Positions 43,723 to 52,478 of a stretch of DNA of 64,000 nucleotides are shown here, piece after piece. The position numbers were made by a program, and so were the translations under genes. Every line of letters starts with the position of its first letter. Position 1 is the stretch's first letter. The notes below the pieces were generated by a model that did not search any database, was not told the origin of the DNA, and saw only the letters and a program-made list of their open reading frames with translations. The stretch spans positions 5,344,438 to 5,408,437 of the forward strand of contig NZ_KB900609.1 in the NCBI RefSeq assembly GCF_000379105.1. The letters run 5' to 3'. Origin of the DNA: Methylobacterium sp. WSM2598. GTDB lineage: Bacteria; Pseudomonadota; Alphaproteobacteria; Rhizobiales; Beijerinckiaceae.

Positions 43723-43902
43723 TCAGCCGAGGTTCAGCCGGTCCACCCGCGCGCCGGAGCCCCGCAGCGTCTCCGGAAGCGAGGCGTAGTCGCGGTAGCC
43801 CGCCTCGCGCGCCATGGCGTCGAGGGCGTGCTGCTCGTCCTGTGCGCAGCCTGTCCACAGCACCGCGCCGGTCGCGGCCTGCCTGATCTGGAAGATGGTC
43901 AT
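43723..43902 (-). CDS. Small hypothetical protein
   Basis: 59 aa, ATG 43902 preceded by GGAGGGAG at a somewhat long distance. It reads MTIFQIRQAATGAVLWTGCAQDEQHALDAMAREAGYRDYASLPETLRGSG. The pattern (beta-strand, then a helix and a basic tail) matches small uncharacterised Methylobacterium-type proteins. Soluble. It is convergent with efeB and divergent from the TetR-efflux operon. Confidence 0.6.
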   Translation of the reverse strand: MTIFQIRQAATGAVLWTGCAQDEQHALDAMAREAGYRDYASLPETLRGSGARVDRLNLG

Positions 43903-44000
43903 GCGGCTCGTTCTCCCTCCGGGCACCCGCCCCTGACATAACGCCGCGTCGCCGGGCCGGTTGCTTGGCCGGGGATTGCGGCGCGGGGCGATCCACGGTA

Positions 44001-44020
44001 GAGAATGAACGTTCATTCTC
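44001..44020. promoter_or_regulatory. TetR operator, perfect 20-bp palindrome
   Basis: GAGAATGAACGTTCATTCTC ends 15 bases before the GTG start of the TetR gene, where it would overlap the promoter or transcription start. AATGAACGTTCATT-type sites are typical for TetR/AcrR-class repressors of RND operons. It is in the 133-base divergent gap. Confidence 0.8.
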
Positions 44021-44035
44021 ACCCCCCTTCGTCCC

Positions 44036-44677
44036 GTGCTGGCCGATACCCTGTCCGATCGCATCGACCCCGCCGAGGAGCGGCGCGGCCGCATCCTCGA
44101 CGCGGCGGAGCGCTGCTTCGTGCGCGGCGGCTTCCATCGCACGACGATGCAGGACGTGGCCGCCGAGGTCGGGATGAGCCCCGGCAACCTCTACCGCTAC
44201 TTTCCCTCGAAGGACGCGATCGTGGCCGGCCTCGCCGAGCGCGACCGCGGGGCGGTGGCGGTGGACTTCGCCGGCCTGCCCCTCGGCGCCGACCTGGTCG
44301 GGGCCTTCGTCGGCCTCGCCCGCCGCCACCTCGCGGACGAGCCGGCCGAGAAGGCGATCCTCTGCGTCGAGATGTGGGCGGAGGCGACGCGCAATCCCGC
44401 CATGGCGGCGATCTGCCGGGACTTCGAGCGCGAGATGCGCGGCATGATCGCCGGAATCCTGCGCGAAGCCGGCGGCCCCGCGGTCGATGCCGAGGCCCTG
44501 ACCCAGATCGTCATGGTGATGGCGGACGGCGTCATCGCCCGCCGCGCCCTCATCCCCGATTTCGATCCCGGCCCCGTTCTGGACGCCATGGCGCGGCTGA
44601 TCGAGGCGGCTCTGTCGGGGCAATTCGATCCGACCGGGGGGCCAGGCCCCGCATCCGCCAGACAGGACCGCCCGTGA
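44036..44677 (+). CDS. TetR/AcrR-family transcriptional regulator
   Basis: 213 aa from GTG 44036. The N-terminal TetR HTH reads RILDAAERCFVRGGFHRTTMQDVAAEVGMSPGNLYRYFPSKDAIVAGL (residues about 20-67). The C-terminal all-helical ligand and dimer domain (80-200) resembles regulators of RND pumps. It likely represses its own operon from the palindrome at 44001 and is released by a pump substrate. The stop overlaps the start of the membrane fusion gene (TGATG). Confidence 0.93.
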   Translation: MLADTLSDRIDPAEERRGRILDAAERCFVRGGFHRTTMQDVAAEVGMSPGNLYRYFPSKDAIVAGLAERDRGAVAVDFAGLPLGADLVGAFVGLARRHLADEPAEKAILCVEMWAEATRNPAMAAICRDFEREMRGMIAGILREAGGPAVDAEALTQIVMVMADGVIARRALIPDFDPGPVLDAMARLIEAALSGQFDPTGGPGPASARQDRP

Positions 44678-45903
44678 TGCCTCGCCTGCGCCTCCTCGCC
44701 GGGACCCTCGCCGCCCTCGCCCTCGCGCCCCTGGTATCCTGGACTCTGGAGTCCCGGGCCGCAGAGGCCGCGGCACCGGCCGCGCGGGCCGAGGTGCCCG
44801 TGCCCGCCGTGACCGTGGTGGTGGCGGCCGAGCGCGAGATCGTCGAGCGCACGGTCGTCACCGGCACCCTGGTGCCGCGCGACGAGATCATGGTCTCGCC
44901 CGAGATCGAGGGCTGCCGCATCACCGAACTCCTGGTCGAGGAGGGGGATCGGGTCGCCAGGGGCGCGGTGCTCGCCCGCCTGTCCCGGGAGATGATCGAC
45001 ACCCAGCTCGCCCAGAACGCCGCCGCCATCGCCCGGGCCGAGGCCGCCGTGGAGCAGGCCCGCAGCACCATCGTGCAGGCCGAGGCGGCGCAGGTCGAGG
45101 CGGCCCTGGCGCTGGAGCGCACCCGGACCCTGATCCGGACCGGCAACGCGACCGAGGTGCAGATGGAGCAGCGCACCTCGGCGGCGCGCTCGGCGGAGGG
45201 GCGGCTCGCCGCGGCCCGCAACGGGCTCTCGATCGCCGAGGCCGAGCTCCTCCAGGCCCGGGCCCAGCGCAAGGAACTCGACCTCAAGCTCGCCCGCACG
45301 GAGATCCGCGCGCCCGAGGGCGGCATCGTCAGCCGCCGCACCGCCCGGGTCGGCGCCACCGCGAGCGCGACCGCCGAGCCGCTGTTCAGGCTGATCGCCC
45401 GCGGCGAGATCGAACTCGAGGGCGAGGTGACCGAGACCGGCATGCCGCGCCTGAAGCCCGGCGCGCCCGCCCAGCTCGATCTCGACACGCCGGACGGGTC
45501 CGTCGGCGTGCCGGGCCGCGTGCGCGCGGTCTATCCGGAGATCGACCGCGCGACCCGCCTCGGCAAGGTGCGCGTGCGCCTCGATCCCGATCCGCGCCTG
45601 CGCATCGGCGCCTTCGCCCGCGGCAGCGTCGAGGTGGCGCGCCGCACCGGCGTCGCGGTGCCGGTCGCCTCGGTGGTCTACGGCAATGGCGGCGCGACCG
45701 TCCTCGTCGTGGCGGGCGACCGGGTCGAGGCGCGCCGGGTCCGCACCGGCCTCTCGGCGGCGGGCTTCATCGAGATCCGCGACGGGGTGCGGGCCGGCGA
45801 CGCCGTCGTGGCCCGGGCCGGCAGCTTCCTGCGCGACGGGGACCGGGTCCGCCCGGTCTTTCCCGCCCAGCAGGTCAGCGCCGACGCCCTCCCGCGCCCC
45901 TGA
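44677..45903 (+). CDS. RND efflux periplasmic adaptor (membrane fusion protein)
   Basis: 408 aa. An N-terminal signal or membrane anchor (about residues 5-28) is followed by the lipoyl half-motif GTLVPRDEIMVSPEIEGCRITELLVEEGDRVARGAVLARL. An alpha-helical hairpin (about 105-200) is rich in AEA/ARS heptads. The second lipoyl half TEIRAPEGGIVSRRTARVGATASA, a beta-barrel and a C-terminal membrane-proximal domain complete the fold. There is no lipobox. It links the RND pump encoded next to an outer-membrane channel not encoded here. Confidence 0.94.
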   Translation: MPRLRLLAGTLAALALAPLVSWTLESRAAEAAAPAARAEVPVPAVTVVVAAEREIVERTVVTGTLVPRDEIMVSPEIEGCRITELLVEEGDRVARGAVLARLSREMIDTQLAQNAAAIARAEAAVEQARSTIVQAEAAQVEAALALERTRTLIRTGNATEVQMEQRTSAARSAEGRLAAARNGLSIAEAELLQARAQRKELDLKLARTEIRAPEGGIVSRRTARVGATASATAEPLFRLIARGEIELEGEVTETGMPRLKPGAPAQLDLDTPDGSVGVPGRVRAVYPEIDRATRLGKVRVRLDPDPRLRIGAFARGSVEVARRTGVAVPVASVVYGNGGATVLVVAGDRVEARRVRTGLSAAGFIEIRDGVRAGDAVVARAGSFLRDGDRVRPVFPAQQVSADALPRP

Positions 45904-45943
45904 TCCACGGCGCTGACGGCACCTGCCGAAGGACTGAGACCCG

Positions 45944-48900
45944 ATGCGCCTCAACGTCTCCGCCTGGGCGATCCGCAAGCCGATCCCCTCGATCGTGCTG
46001 TTCCTGGTGCTGGGGCTGCTCGGGCTCGTCAGCTTCCGCACCCTGCCGATCACCCGCTTCCCCAACATCGACGTGCCGCTCGTCTCGGTGTCGATCAACC
46101 AGCCGGGCGCCGCGCCCTCGGAGCTCCAGACCCAGGTGACGAAGTGGGTCGAGGACGCGGTGGCGGGCGTGAAGGGCGTCAAGCACATCACCTCGGCGAT
46201 CACCGAGGGCAGTTCGACCACCACGGTCGAGTTCCGGCTCGAGGTCAACACCGATCGGGCGGTGAACGACGTCAAGGACGCGGTCGCCAAGATCCGCACG
46301 AACCTGCCGCGGACGATCGAGGAGCCGATCGTCAACCGCGTCGAGATCGCCGGGCTGCCGATCATGGTCTACGGCGCCACGGCGCCCGCGATGGCCCCCG
46401 AGGACCTGTCCTGGTTCGTGGACGACGTGGTGGCGCGGCAGATCCAGGGCCTGCGCGGGGTCGGCGGCGTCGGGCGCCTGGGCGGCGTCAACCGCGAGGT
46501 GCGCGTCACCCTCAAGCCCGACCGGCTGCTCTCGCTCGGCATCACCGCCGCCGACGTGAACCGGCAGCTGCGCCTCACCAGCGCCGACATGGCGGGCGGG
46601 CGGGCCGAGCTCGGCGGCCAGGAGCAGTCGATCCGCACCCTCGCGGCCTCGGCGAGCCTCGACACGCTCGCGGCCACCTCGATCGTGCTGCCGGGCGGGC
46701 GCAAGGTGCGCCTCGACGACCTCGCCACCCTGACGGACGGGGCGGAGGAGCCCCGCGTCTTCGCGCGCCTCAACGGGGAGCCGGTCGTCGCCTTCGCGAT
46801 CTCCCGCGCCAGCGGCGCCAGCGACGCCTCGGTCGCCCAGCTGGTGGCCCGGAAGATCGACGAGTTGCGCGCCGCCCACCCGAACGTCCGCTTCGACCTG
46901 ATCGACACCTCGGTCACCAACACGATCGGCAATTACGAATCCGCCATGCACGGCCTGATGGAGGGGGCGGCCCTGGCGGTGCTGGTGGTGTTCCTGTTCC
47001 TGCGCGACTGGCGGGCGACGCTGATCGCCGCGGTGGCGCTGCCGCTCTCGGTCTTCCCGACCTTCTGGGCGATGAGCGCCATGGGCTTCTCGCTCAACGC
47101 GGTCAGCCTGCTCGCCATCACCCTCGTCACCGGCATCCTGGTCGACGACGCCATCGTGGAGATCGAGAACATCGTCCGGCACGTGCGGCTCGGCAAGTCG
47201 CCCTACCGGGCCGCCATCGAGGGGGCCGACGAGATCGGCCTCGCGGTCATCGCCATCACGGCGACGCTGGTGGCGATCTTCGCGCCGGTGAGCTTCATGG
47301 GCGGCATCGCCGGCCAGTACTTCAAGCAGTTCGGCCTCACCATCGCGGCCGCGGTGTTCATGTCGCTGCTCGTCGCCCGCCTGATCACCCCGATGATGGC
47401 GGCCTACTTCATGCGCGACCACGGCCACGAGGAGGAGACGCCCGGCCCGGTGATGCGCACCTACACCCGCGTGGTGGCGTGGTCGGTGCGGCACAAGTTC
47501 GTGACGCTGGTGGTGGGCCTCGCGCTGTTCGCCGGCTCCCTCATGTCGACCAAGCTGCTGCCGGCCGGCTTCCTGCCGAAGGAGGACGCGGCGCGCACCC
47601 TGATGGTGCTCGAACTGCCGCCCGGCGCCAAGCTCGACGACACGATCGCGGTCTCGGACCGGGTGGTGCAGAAGATCCGCGCATTGCCCGAGGTGCGCTC
47701 CGTCTTCGTCGATGGCGGGCGCCAGCTCCCGGGCAAGAAGGAGATCCGGCTCGCCACGCTGACGATCAACCTGACGCCGAAGAACACCCGCACGCGCACG
47801 CAGGGCGACCTTGAGGCGGCGATCATGGCCGCGCTGCGCGACGAGCCCGACATCCGCTACTGGTCCCTGCGCGAGGGCGGCCAGCGCGATTTCACCCTGA
47901 TCGTGGCGGGGCCCGACACCGAGGTGGTGCGGGACGTGGCCGAGCGGATGCAGCGCGAGGTCGCGCAGGTGCCGAACCTCGTCAACGTGATGTCGACCGC
48001 GCCGCTCGACCGCACCGAGCTGCGCATCCGCCCCAAACCCGCGGTCGCGGCCGATCTCGGGGTCTCGACCGACACCATCGCCGAGACCGTGCGCGTCGGC
48101 ACGATCGGCGACATCGGCGCCAACCTCGCCAAGTTCAACGCCGTCGACCGGCAGATCCCGATCCGGGTGCAGCTGCCGGCCGAGGCCCGCGGCGACCTGC
48201 AGGCGCTGGAGGCGCTGAAGGTGCCGACGAAGACCGGCGCCGCGGTGCCGCTGACCGCGGTGGCCGACATCAGCCTCGGCCGCGGCCCGACCGCGATCGA
48301 CCGCTACGACCGCGCCGTCCGGGTGGCGCTGGAGGCCAATCTCCAGGGCTCGGACGCCCTCGCCGAGGCGATCGCCAAGGCGCTGGCGACCCCGGCCGCG
48401 AAGACTCTGCCGCCGGGGGTGGCGCTGCGCCAGACCGGCGACGCCGAGGTGATGGGCGAGGTCTTCGAGGGCTTCGCCCTCGCCATGGGCGCCGGCCTGA
48501 TGATGGTGCTCGGCGTGCTGATCCTGCTCTTCGGCTCGTTCCTGCAGCCGCTCACCATCCTGTTCTCGCTCCCGCTCTCGATCGGCGGGGCGATCCTCGG
48601 CCTCCTGATCTTCAACCGGCCGATCTCGATGCCGGTCGTGATCGGCATCCTGATGCTGATGGGCGTGGTGACGAAGAACGCCATCATGCTGGTGGATTTC
48701 GCCGTCGAGGAGATGGCCCGGGGCGTCGACCGCATCACCGCGATCACCGATGCGGGCCGCAAGCGCGCCCGCCCGATCGTGATGACGACGATCGCCATGG
48801 CGGCCGGCATGGTGCCCTCCGCGATGGCCCTCGGCATCGGCGGCGAGTTCCGCTCGCCGATGGCGATCGCGGTGATCTCGGGGCTGATCGTCTCGACGCT

Positions 48901-49063
48901 CCTGTCGCTGCTCTTCGTGCCGGCGATCTTCGTGCTGATGGACGACCTCGCCCGGCTGTTCGTGCGGCTGTTCGGCCGCTTCGTCGGGGCGGTGGACGAG
49001 GCCCCCGCCCACCCGCACGCGGCGGCGCCCTACGCGCCCCCGCCGCGCATCGCCGCCGAGTAG
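45944..49063 (+). CDS. RND-family multidrug efflux permease
   Basis: 1039 aa, normal for the HAE-1 group, with 12 membrane segments and two large periplasmic loops. Its start MRLNVSAWAIRKPIPSIVLFLVLGLLGLVSF is typical. The proton relay is intact: the Asp pair in TM4 (GILVDDAIVEIEN) and the Lys in TM10 (GVVTKNAIMLVDF). Inner-membrane proton/drug antiporter working with the adaptor upstream. No outer-membrane TolC-type gene follows, so a shared one must be used. Substrates are unknown. Confidence 0.95.
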   Translation: MRLNVSAWAIRKPIPSIVLFLVLGLLGLVSFRTLPITRFPNIDVPLVSVSINQPGAAPSELQTQVTKWVEDAVAGVKGVKHITSAITEGSSTTTVEFRLEVNTDRAVNDVKDAVAKIRTNLPRTIEEPIVNRVEIAGLPIMVYGATAPAMAPEDLSWFVDDVVARQIQGLRGVGGVGRLGGVNREVRVTLKPDRLLSLGITAADVNRQLRLTSADMAGGRAELGGQEQSIRTLAASASLDTLAATSIVLPGGRKVRLDDLATLTDGAEEPRVFARLNGEPVVAFAISRASGASDASVAQLVARKIDELRAAHPNVRFDLIDTSVTNTIGNYESAMHGLMEGAALAVLVVFLFLRDWRATLIAAVALPLSVFPTFWAMSAMGFSLNAVSLLAITLVTGILVDDAIVEIENIVRHVRLGKSPYRAAIEGADEIGLAVIAITATLVAIFAPVSFMGGIAGQYFKQFGLTIAAAVFMSLLVARLITPMMAAYFMRDHGHEEETPGPVMRTYTRVVAWSVRHKFVTLVVGLALFAGSLMSTKLLPAGFLPKEDAARTLMVLELPPGAKLDDTIAVSDRVVQKIRALPEVRSVFVDGGRQLPGKKEIRLATLTINLTPKNTRTRTQGDLEAAIMAALRDEPDIRYWSLREGGQRDFTLIVAGPDTEVVRDVAERMQREVAQVPNLVNVMSTAPLDRTELRIRPKPAVAADLGVSTDTIAETVRVGTIGDIGANLAKFNAVDRQIPIRVQLPAEARGDLQALEALKVPTKTGAAVPLTAVADISLGRGPTAIDRYDRAVRVALEANLQGSDALAEAIAKALATPAAKTLPPGVALRQTGDAEVMGEVFEGFALAMGAGLMMVLGVLILLFGSFLQPLTILFSLPLSIGGAILGLLIFNRPISMPVVIGILMLMGVVTKNAIMLVDFAVEEMARGVDRITAITDAGRKRARPIVMTTIAMAAGMVPSAMALGIGGEFRSPMAIAVISGLIVSTLLSLLFVPAIFVLMDDLARLFVRLFGRFVGAVDEAPAHPHAAAPYAPPPRIAAE

Positions 49064-49109
49064 GGCGCTCCCGGTTCCGTGCCCGGGCGGGCGCGACCGG
49101 GACGGCCCG

Positions 49110-49904
49110 CTACGGGCGCGCGGTCGGCGCGATCAGCGTCCCGGTCGCCCCCGCCGGCTCCATGCCGATGCGGCCCCAGCCGGGGAGCTTGAGGGCCGGG
49201 CGGCGCAGGTCGAGGCCCGCCACCGCGCCGAGGAGGTTCACCTCGACCCCCTCGACCCATCCCAGCGTGAGGCCCGCATAGCCCCGCCACGAGAGCTGCA
49301 GCCCGGTGCGGCTCGGCGTGAGCGCAACGAGCGCCTCGGAAAAGTCCTTGCCGAGCGCGGTGGGCGGGAGCGCCGCCCGCACCTCCGGCACGGCGCGCAG
49401 CAGGTGCGCCACGAAGGTGTTGGAGTTCGGCCCCGGCCAGGCGCGGTAGCTCCCGAAGTCCTGGTACGGGTAGGCGGCGACCGCCTCGCGCAGCTTCGGC
49501 ACCGCGCGCGCGGCGGCCTCGCCGTCGAGGGCGAGCACGACCTGCGGCGGGTTGCCGAACCAGCGCCCGTCGGCCGGATAGGCGTCGGTGCGCACGGGCC
49601 GGCCCCAGCCGACAACGTCGTAGCGCGTGTAGCGGGCCGCGCCGGCTTCCTTCACGACGAGCCAGCTGTGATGGGCGAAGATGCCGCGCCAGCGGCCGAC
49701 CCGGGCGGCGTAGACCCGGACCACCGCGCCCGGCACCGCGGCGGCCGGCGGGAGCAGGCGCGCGCTCGACCAATCGGCCGTCGCCCAGTCGGGGGCGAGG
49801 TCGTCGCGCGACCACCACCAGAGGGCGTGGGCGGCCAGGGGAGCCAGGAAGAGGAGGAGGACGGCGAGGGTGACGAGGCGCAGGGCCGCCAGCGCGAGCA
49901 GCAT
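49110..49904 (-). CDS. DUF3750 domain membrane-anchored protein
   Basis: 264 aa from ATG 49904, directly before a hydrophobic segment (MLLALAALRLVTLAVLLLFL). An upstream ATG at 50024 would overlap the divergent gene. The DUF3750 core reads VVRVYAARVGRWRGIFAHHSWLVVKEAGAARYTRYDVVGWG, then NPPQVVLALDGEAAARAVPKLREAVAAYPY and YRAWPGPNSNTFVAHLLR. The layout with conserved His, Asn and Pro residues resembles an NlpC-like or permuted papain-like fold, but activity has not been shown. Periplasmic with an N-terminal anchor. Confidence 0.88.
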   Translation of the reverse strand: MLLALAALRLVTLAVLLLFLAPLAAHALWWWSRDDLAPDWATADWSSARLLPPAAAVPGAVVRVYAARVGRWRGIFAHHSWLVVKEAGAARYTRYDVVGWGRPVRTDAYPADGRWFGNPPQVVLALDGEAAARAVPKLREAVAAYPYQDFGSYRAWPGPNSNTFVAHLLRAVPEVRAALPPTALGKDFSEALVALTPSRTGLQLSWRGYAGLTLGWVEGVEVNLLGAVAGLDLRRPALKLPGWGRIGMEPAGATGTLIAPTARP

Positions 49905-50022
49905 GGCCTTGAGATGGGCGTCGCGCCGGGCCGCGCAACCGGAAGCGTCGACCCGCCGCGTGGCGAACTGCCGGGGTGGCCGGGCCGTTGTCGGGCGCGA
50001 GACGATTGCGATGGAGGTCGGC

Positions 50023-50619
50023 ATGGTTGACGCGAGAGGGTTGGTCGACGCGCTGGTGCGGTCCCGGCGCGGGGGGCTCGGCGGCGCGGCGGCGGGCGCG
50101 GCCCTCGGGGGCCTCGCCCTGATCGCCGGGCTCGGCTACCGTGCCTTCAGCCGCCAAGCCGGTCCGCAGCAAGCCGGTCCGCAGGATTCCGCGCCCGGGC
50201 CGGGCGCCGCGCCTGCCCGGGGCGGCGCGGCAGGCGGGGCGGCGCGGCAGCCCTTCCGGGCGGAGGAGGTCAGCGACGACGATGCCAACCTGTTCCTGCG
50301 CGCGATGGTGGCGGCGACCGTGGCGGACGGCATGATCGACGCGCAGGAGCGCGCCCGGCTCGACGCCGCCCTGGACGAGGCCGGCCTCGACGCCCCCGCC
50401 CGCAGCGCCTTCGAGGGTCTGCTGCGCGAGCCCCCCGACGTGGACGAGATCGCCGACCGGGTCTCGGATCCCGAGACGGCGGCGCGGGTCTACGCCGCGG
50501 CCCGCCTCGCCATCGACCCCGACACCGTCCAGGAGCGGAGCTTCCTGAACCGGCTCGCCGAGGCCCTCGACGTCGATCCCGACGCCGTCGCCCGGATCGA
50601 GCGCGAGGTCGGCGCCTGA
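50023..50619 (+). CDS. TerB-like DUF533 protein
   Basis: 198 aa from ATG 50023, five bases after GGAGG. A Gly/Ala-rich hydrophobic segment (about residues 18-38, LGGAAAGAALGGLALIAGLG) is followed by a low-complexity Gln/Pro/Gly linker with a QAGPQ duplication. The C-terminal helical TerB-like domain reads LFLRAMVAATVADGMIDAQERARLDAALDEAGLD (Asp-rich metal-site-like loop), to the end. The family includes E. coli YebE. Inner membrane; function unknown. Eleven bases before the DUF1206 gene. Confidence 0.9.
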   Translation: MVDARGLVDALVRSRRGGLGGAAAGAALGGLALIAGLGYRAFSRQAGPQQAGPQDSAPGPGAAPARGGAAGGAARQPFRAEEVSDDDANLFLRAMVAATVADGMIDAQERARLDAALDEAGLDAPARSAFEGLLREPPDVDEIADRVSDPETAARVYAAARLAIDPDTVQERSFLNRLAEALDVDPDAVARIEREVGA

Positions 50620-50630
50620 CGCGCAGCCCG

Positions 50631-51470
50631 ATGCACGAGCCCCGTCCCCCCCTCCTCGAGATCCTCGCCCGGGCCGGCTACGGCGCCCGGGGCCTGACCT
50701 ATTGCCTGGTCGGCGGCCTCGCCCTGCTCGCCGCCCTCGGCGAGGGGGGGCGGACGGGGGGAAGCCGCAGCGCCCTGATGGTGCTCCTCGACAAGCCCTT
50801 CGGCCGGCTGATGCTCGGGGCCGTGGCTTTCGGCCTGATGGGCTTCGCCCTGTGGCGCTGGATCGAGGCCGCGACCGACGCGGACCGGCGCGGGCGCTCG
50901 GCCAGGGGCCTCGCGGTGCGGGCCGGGCACGGGGTCAGCGGGGTGATCTACGCGGGCCTCGCCGTCTCGGTGGCGCGGGCGGCGCTCGGCTGGGGCGGGA
51001 GCGGCCCGCAGGACCAGACGGCGCGGGACTGGACGGCGTGGCTGCTGGGCGAGCCCTTCGGCGCCGTCGCGGTCGCGGCGGCGGGCGCGGTGGTGATCGG
51101 GGCGGGCGCGGGTTTCCTGCTCAAGGCTTGGCGCGGGGACGTGACCCGCCAGCTCGCGCTGCCGGTCGATGCAAGGAGCTGGGCGGGGGCGGCGGGCCGC
51201 CTCGGCTACGCGGCCCGCGCCGTGGTGTTCTGGCTGATCGGCGGCTTCCTGATCCTCGCCGCCGTCGAGAGCCGGTCGAGCGAGGTCAGGGGGCTCGGCG
51301 GGGCGCTCGCCGCCCTGCGCGACCAGCCCTACGGCCCGGTGCTGCTCGGATTGACGGCGGCGGGCTTGGCGGCCTTCGGCGCCTTCGGCCTCGTCCAGGC
51401 CCGCTACCGCCGCATCGACCCGCCGCACCTCGACGACCTCGCCGCCGGACGGTCCCGCGCGGGCTCGTGA
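50631..51470 (+). CDS. DUF1206 multi-pass membrane protein
   Basis: 279 aa with three internal DUF1206 repeats, each a pair of membrane segments: ILARAGYGARGLTYCLVGGLALLAAL, AVRAGHGVSGVIYAGLAVSVARAA and AAGRLGYAARAVVFWLIGGFLILAAV start repeats 1, 2 and 3. The G(Y/H)xARGxxY(x)xxG motif opens each. Inner-membrane protein of unknown function. It is likely cotranscribed with the DUF533 gene. Confidence 0.92.
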   Translation: MHEPRPPLLEILARAGYGARGLTYCLVGGLALLAALGEGGRTGGSRSALMVLLDKPFGRLMLGAVAFGLMGFALWRWIEAATDADRRGRSARGLAVRAGHGVSGVIYAGLAVSVARAALGWGGSGPQDQTARDWTAWLLGEPFGAVAVAAAGAVVIGAGAGFLLKAWRGDVTRQLALPVDARSWAGAAGRLGYAARAVVFWLIGGFLILAAVESRSSEVRGLGGALAALRDQPYGPVLLGLTAAGLAAFGAFGLVQARYRRIDPPHLDDLAAGRSRAGS

Positions 51471-51471
51471 T

Positions 51472-51503
51472 CCGCATGGCGACGCAATCCGTCGGCGTCC
51501 CCG
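51472..51503 (-). repeat. REP-like element, copy E (short form, inverted)
   Basis: ATCCGCATGGCGACGCAATCCGTCGG is the reverse complement of copy C with the CTCCCATTTCGGCC block missing, as in copy D1. It is again in a convergent gap (DUF1206 and the acetyltransferase). Confidence 0.65.
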
Positions 51504-51534
51504 CGGCGGCGCGAGCGCCGCGGCCCTGCGCGGC

Positions 51535-52107
51535 TCAGCCGGCGGGCCGCCGCCCGCCCGGCGCTGCGGGGCGCGCCGGGTTGCCCACCACGGTCGCGCC
51601 GGCCGGGACGTCGCGGGTGACCACGCTGCCCGCGCCCACGATCGCGTCGTCCCCGATCGTCACGCCCGGCAGGATCAGCGCCCCGCCGCCGATCCAGCAA
51701 TTCGCCCCGATCCGCACCGGCCTGCCGGTCTCGAGGCCCGCGCGGCGCAGCGCCGGGTCGCGCGGATGATCGGCTGCCAGGATCTGCACCCCCGGCCCGA
51801 CCTGCGTCGCCTCGCCGATCTCGACCGGGCAGACGTCGAGGATCACGCAGTTGAAGTTGAGGAACACGCCCCGCCCGAGCCGGATGTGGAGGCCGTAATC
51901 GCAGGAGAAGGGCGGCCGGATCACCACCCCGTCCCCGACCGCGCCGAGATGGGCGCGCAGCAGGGCGCGACGCGCCTCCGGCGAGAGGGCGGCCGGGGCG
52001 TTGTAGCGGGCGAGCCATTCCGCGTTGCGGGCGGCGTCGGCGACCAGCTCCGGGTCGTCGGCCCGGTAAAGGTCCCCCGCCAGCATCTTCTCCTTCTCGC
52101 TGCGCAT
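51535..52107 (-). CDS. Sugar O-acetyltransferase (Maa/LacA/NodL-like)
   Basis: 190 aa, normal length. An N-terminal helical Mac domain (SEKEKMLAGDLYRADDPELVADAARNAEWLARYNA) is followed by left-handed beta-helix hexapeptides. The catalytic His is in ILAADHPRD, and NCWIGGGALILPGVTIGDDAIVGAGSVVTRDVPAGATVVGNPAR carries the acetyl-CoA site. It acetylates a hydroxyl of a sugar such as maltose, galactoside or Nod-factor-like glycan; substrate unknown. Cytoplasmic trimer. Confidence 0.92.
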   Translation of the reverse strand: MRSEKEKMLAGDLYRADDPELVADAARNAEWLARYNAPAALSPEARRALLRAHLGAVGDGVVIRPPFSCDYGLHIRLGRGVFLNFNCVILDVCPVEIGEATQVGPGVQILAADHPRDPALRRAGLETGRPVRIGANCWIGGGALILPGVTIGDDAIVGAGSVVTRDVPAGATVVGNPARPAAPGGRRPAG

Positions 52108-52235
52108 CGGCCCCGCCTCCCTGCTCTCGGGACGAACGGCCTCGCACGATCGGGCGGGCCCGCCAACCCGCCGTTGCCTCCCTGCCGGATCCGCACTATC
52201 CGGTGGGCCTCCTTCCCGCTGCCGAAGGCCTGCCG

Positions 52236-52478
52236 ATGAAAGCGCGCGTCACCGTCACCCTGAAGACCGGCGTCCTCGACCCGCAGGGCAAGGCCATCGA
52301 GGGGGCGCTGCGCTCGCTCGGCATCGCGGGCATCGCCAGCGTGCGCCAGGGCAAGTTCTTCGAGGTCGAGGTCGACGGCAGCGACCCGGCCGCCGCCGAG
52401 GCGACCGTGAAGGCCGCCTGCGACAAGCTCCTCGCCAACACGGTGGTGGAGAACTACCGGGTCGAGATCGCGCGATGA
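52236..52478 (+). CDS. purS: Phosphoribosylformylglycinamidine synthase subunit PurS
   Basis: 80 aa, the normal size. MKARVTVTLKTGVLDPQGKAIEGALRSLG and the central RQGKFFEVEVDG match PurS. It forms the ternary complex with PurQ and the small PurL in the fourth step of purine synthesis. The stop overlaps the start of purQ (ATGA). purC and purL are not adjacent. Confidence 0.96.
   Translation: MKARVTVTLKTGVLDPQGKAIEGALRSLGIAGIASVRQGKFFEVEVDGSDPAAAEATVKAACDKLLANTVVENYRVEIAR

Noticed and set aside
45875..49018. 1047-codon minus-strand open frame over the RND pump
   Set aside because: A perfect shadow of the pump gene, rich in His, Arg and Asp; the plus-strand protein has all RND motifs.
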